In this document: positions 7,796-9,264 of the stretch, one piece after another | Layout of the letters: the number at the start of each line of letters is the position of its first letter | How positions within the stretch are numbered: the first letter of the stretch is position 1 | Origin: Acidobacteriota bacterium | GTDB lineage: Bacteria > Acidobacteriota > Terriglobia > Acidiferrales > UBA7541 | Direction: 5' to 3' | DNA: 9,264 nucleotides | NCBI GenBank assembly: GCA_003224075.1 | Contig: QHYF01000072.1 | Span: 1-9,264, forward strand | Notes under the pieces: model-generated | Told to the model about the DNA's origin: nothing | The model's database searches: none | The model's input: the letters and a program-made list of their open reading frames with translations, nothing else | Program-made: the position numbers and the translations under genes

Positions 7796-8848
7796 TCCGA
7801 TTTCCTGTCACGGTGGATTTGCCGCACCTCCCGCATGAGATGCTTGATGCGCTGTTTTTCCACATGTCTTGCTTCAGGATCGATTTTCCGCCGCAGAAAC
7901 TCTTGCTCGCGCAAAAGCTTGCGGCGGTTTTCGAGACGCGCTTCATCCAATGTCCCCGCTCTCACGGCCGCCTGCACGGCGCATCCCGGCTCCGTTTCAT
8001 GCCGGCAATCGCTGAACCGGCATTGCCCCGCCAGAGAATCGATATCGGCAAAAGCCTGCGAAACACCCTCGGCCGCATCCCACAACTGCAACTCGCGCAG
8101 GCCCGGCGTATCCACTAGCAGCGCCCCGCCCGGCAACACAAATAGTTCACGCATCGTCGTGGTATGCCTTCCGCGGCTATCTCCCTCGCGAACCGGCTGG
8201 ACCTCTTGCAGCGATTCGCCGAGCAGCCTGTTCACGATCGTCGATTTGCCGACTCCCGATGAGCCCAGCAGCACCAGCGTCTCCCCCGGCGTCAGAAACT
8301 TCTTCAGCTCGTCCAGCCCCTGCTCCGTCTTCGCACTCACCACGCACACGGATGTGCCTTGCGCGACGCGTTCCATTTCGCGCGCCTTGTCCCGCCATCC
8401 CGTGCACACATCCGCTTTGTTGAGCACAATCACTGGCCGCGTGCCGGACTCCCAGCATTGCGCGAGATAGCGTTCCGCGCGGCGCGGATTGAAGTCGCCG
8501 TCCAGTGCGGACACCAGCAACGCCACATCCGCATTCGCCGCGATGACTTGCTCTTCAATTTTCTTTCCCGGCGATTTGCGGACAAACTGGCTGCGCCGCG
8601 GCAAAACCTCCCGAATCGCGGCCGCAGCCGCATCGTGGAGTTCCACGGCCACCCAGTCGCCGACGGCCGGCCATTCTGCGCCTTTTTCATCTGCCGGCGG
8701 CTTCCGCCCAGCCTTCACCGAAATCTCCCGCGACACGCCAGAATCTTCGTTGCTGCGCAATCACCCGCGCGGGCACTGCGTTTCCTCGGTCCCTGTCGCC
8801 CCACAACGCCTCAAAATACGAATTCCATCCCCATCGCGAAAGAGACAT
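7792..8848 (-). CDS. rsgA: Ribosome small-subunit-dependent GTPase A (RsgA), frame broken near codon 53
   Basis: Circularly permuted GTPase that checks late 30S subunit maturation. The downstream frame (open from 8760 to 7792, numbered from 8760) has G4 NKAD (114-117), G5 VSAK (141-144), G1 GSSGVGKST (166-174), GRHTTT (197-202), G3 DTPG (217-220) and the zinc site Cys247, Cys252, His254, Cys260. It lacks most of the N-terminal OB-fold. That part lies in another frame: ATG at 8848, eight bases after GGAGG, encodes MSLSRWGWNSYFEALWG...VPARVIAQQ and ends at a TGA (8687-8689) after WAEAAGR. The frames must be joined by skipping one base (or restoring two) at about 8687-8725, giving roughly 351 residues, a normal length. 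Either a sequence error or a real lesion. An essential GTPase core with intact motifs argues mildly for an error. Confidence 0.88.
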
Positions 8849-8867
8849 TGCTAAATCCTCCCGCAGC

Positions 8868-8911
8868 ATTCACCGCTTTGCGGTCATGCCTTCAATTCAC
8901 CGCTTTGCGGT
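8868..8911 (-). repeat. Duplicated 17-base hairpin unit before rsgA
   Basis: ATTCACCGCTTTGCGGT occurs at 8868-8884 and again at 8895-8911, a 27-base period. Each copy contains ACCGC-TTT-GCGGT, a five-pair stem with a three-base loop. In the second copy the stem extends to seven pairs (8897-8913). Read on the rsgA strand they lie in the leader, the nearer one about 10 bases before GGAGG. Confidence 0.75.
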
Positions 8912-8935
8912 GATGTTCAATTGACACAACACACG

Positions 8936-8950
8936 GCCGCCGCTGGCGGC
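8936..8950. repeat. GC-rich hairpin GCCGCC-GCT-GGCGGC
   Basis: A perfect six-pair stem with a three-base loop, the third such hairpin in the rsgA upstream region. No T-run follows on either strand, so it is not a standard intrinsic terminator. Confidence 0.5.
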
Positions 8951-8986
8951 AGATCAGAACTTCATGGGTTGTCGTGGATCTGAAAA

Positions 8987-9046
8987 GCGGGAGGGGTGAC
9001 GTGGTTAGCGCAAGCAACCCACAGAGGCACACCCACCCGCGTCACC
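8987..9046. other. Nested and competing inverted repeats, possible structured RNA
   Basis: GGTGACG (8995-9001) pairs with CGTCACC (9040-9046) and encloses a hairpin GGTT-A-GC-GCAA-GC-AACC (9003-9019) with a GCAA tetraloop. GCGGGAGGG (8987-8995) can instead pair with CCCACCCGC (9032-9040) with one A-A mismatch. The two long pairings are mutually exclusive in a simple nested fold. No known RNA family was recognised. Confidence 0.35.
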
Positions 9047-9085
9047 TTTGACAATGGTTCGCACAGGCACCTCCGTGGTTGAAAT

Positions 9086-9115
9086 GAAGGTTTGCGCGTT
9101 CGTCGGGAAACCTTC
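9086..9115. repeat. Eight-pair perfect inverted repeat
   Basis: GAAGGTTT (9086-9093) and AAACCTTC (9108-9115) are separated by 14 bases. It is not followed by a T-run on either strand. Its role is unknown. Confidence 0.4.
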
Positions 9116-9233
9116 TCAATCAAATCTTGGTGCATTGCCCAGTCTGAGTCAACACTCGAAACATGCAAGTAGAGGCTTAGTTTCCGGTATGCGACTATGC
9201 AACCATTGGCACGTCATCCTTTGCAGGCACACT

Positions 9234-9255
9234 GACCTCAGGAATGCCTGACGTC
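9234..9255. repeat. Hairpin near the right window edge
   Basis: TCAGG-AATG-CCTGA (9238-9251) is extended by GAC/GTC across one C-C mismatch to 9234-9255. No T-run is visible before the window ends, so a terminator cannot be judged. Confidence 0.4.
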
Positions 9256-9264
9256 TACGGCAAC

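Larger units (their letters stand above)
8849..9264. other. Gene-free region rich in short inverted repeats
   Basis: No frame here shows recognisable protein character; open frames on both strands are 68 codons or shorter and look like chance. It holds the rsgA ribosome-binding site (GGAGG, minus strand, about 8857-8861) and a string of inverted repeats listed separately. No convincing promoter for rsgA was found. It may be an untranslated leader, an uncharacterised RNA, or repetitive intergenic sequence. Confidence 0.5.

Noticed and set aside
8936..8950. Intrinsic terminator
   Set aside because: The stem is GC-rich but no T-run follows on either strand.
8962..9168. 68-codon minus-strand frame near the right edge
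   Set aside because: No recognised family or ribosome-binding site; the region is dominated by inverted repeats.

Overview
The window looks like a chromosomal piece of a GC-rich, probably Gram-negative bacterium. The gene set (orphan TolC-type outer-membrane protein, two-subunit B12-dependent acyl-CoA mutase, this RsgA subtype) is reminiscent of Acidobacteriota or a related soil phylum, but that placement is inference. Nothing suggests plasmid, phage or CRISPR. No rRNA or tRNA was recognised.

Layout. Positions 1-2732 hold a leftward housekeeping cluster: pyrE (pyrimidine synthesis), truA (tRNA pseudouridylation) and an NAD(P)-dependent aldehyde dehydrogenase cut by the left window edge. A good sigma70-type promoter sits before pyrE, and a weaker promoter on the other strand shares its -35 region. 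A roughly 200-base leader precedes a rightward tolC-family gene (3037-5052). After a 109-base gap with a promoter-like and an operator-like sequence comes the mutase locus: large catalytic subunit (5162-6886) and separate B12-binding subunit (7394-7795). The large subunit has Phe and Gln at the two positions that are Tyr89 and Arg207 in methylmalonyl-CoA mutase, which points to isobutyryl-/n-butyryl-CoA isomerisation. The mutase subunits would assemble with adenosylcobalamin; the aldehyde dehydrogenase is not obviously part of that pathway.

The most unusual structure is a roughly 500-base cassette (6893-7388) lying exactly between the two mutase subunit genes. It is a GxxExxY-family gene with a one-base frameshift, bracketed by long inverted repeats that share a perfect 26-bp core. 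Each arm is made of four 9-base units (CTCTGTGnn on the left, nnCACAGAG on the right). It looks like a small mobile or domesticated element.

The right part holds rsgA, a ribosome-maturation GTPase convergent with the mutase small subunit; their stop codons overlap. The rsgA reading frame is also broken by an apparent frameshift near its N-terminus: the well-supported start (strong Shine-Dalgarno) and the GTPase domain lie in different frames. Upstream of rsgA, positions 8849-9264 have no convincing gene but contain a series of short inverted repeats, including a duplicated 17-base hairpin unit. Two frameshifts within about 1.6 kb raise the possibility of sequence or assembly errors, so read-level confirmation matters before calling either gene inactive.
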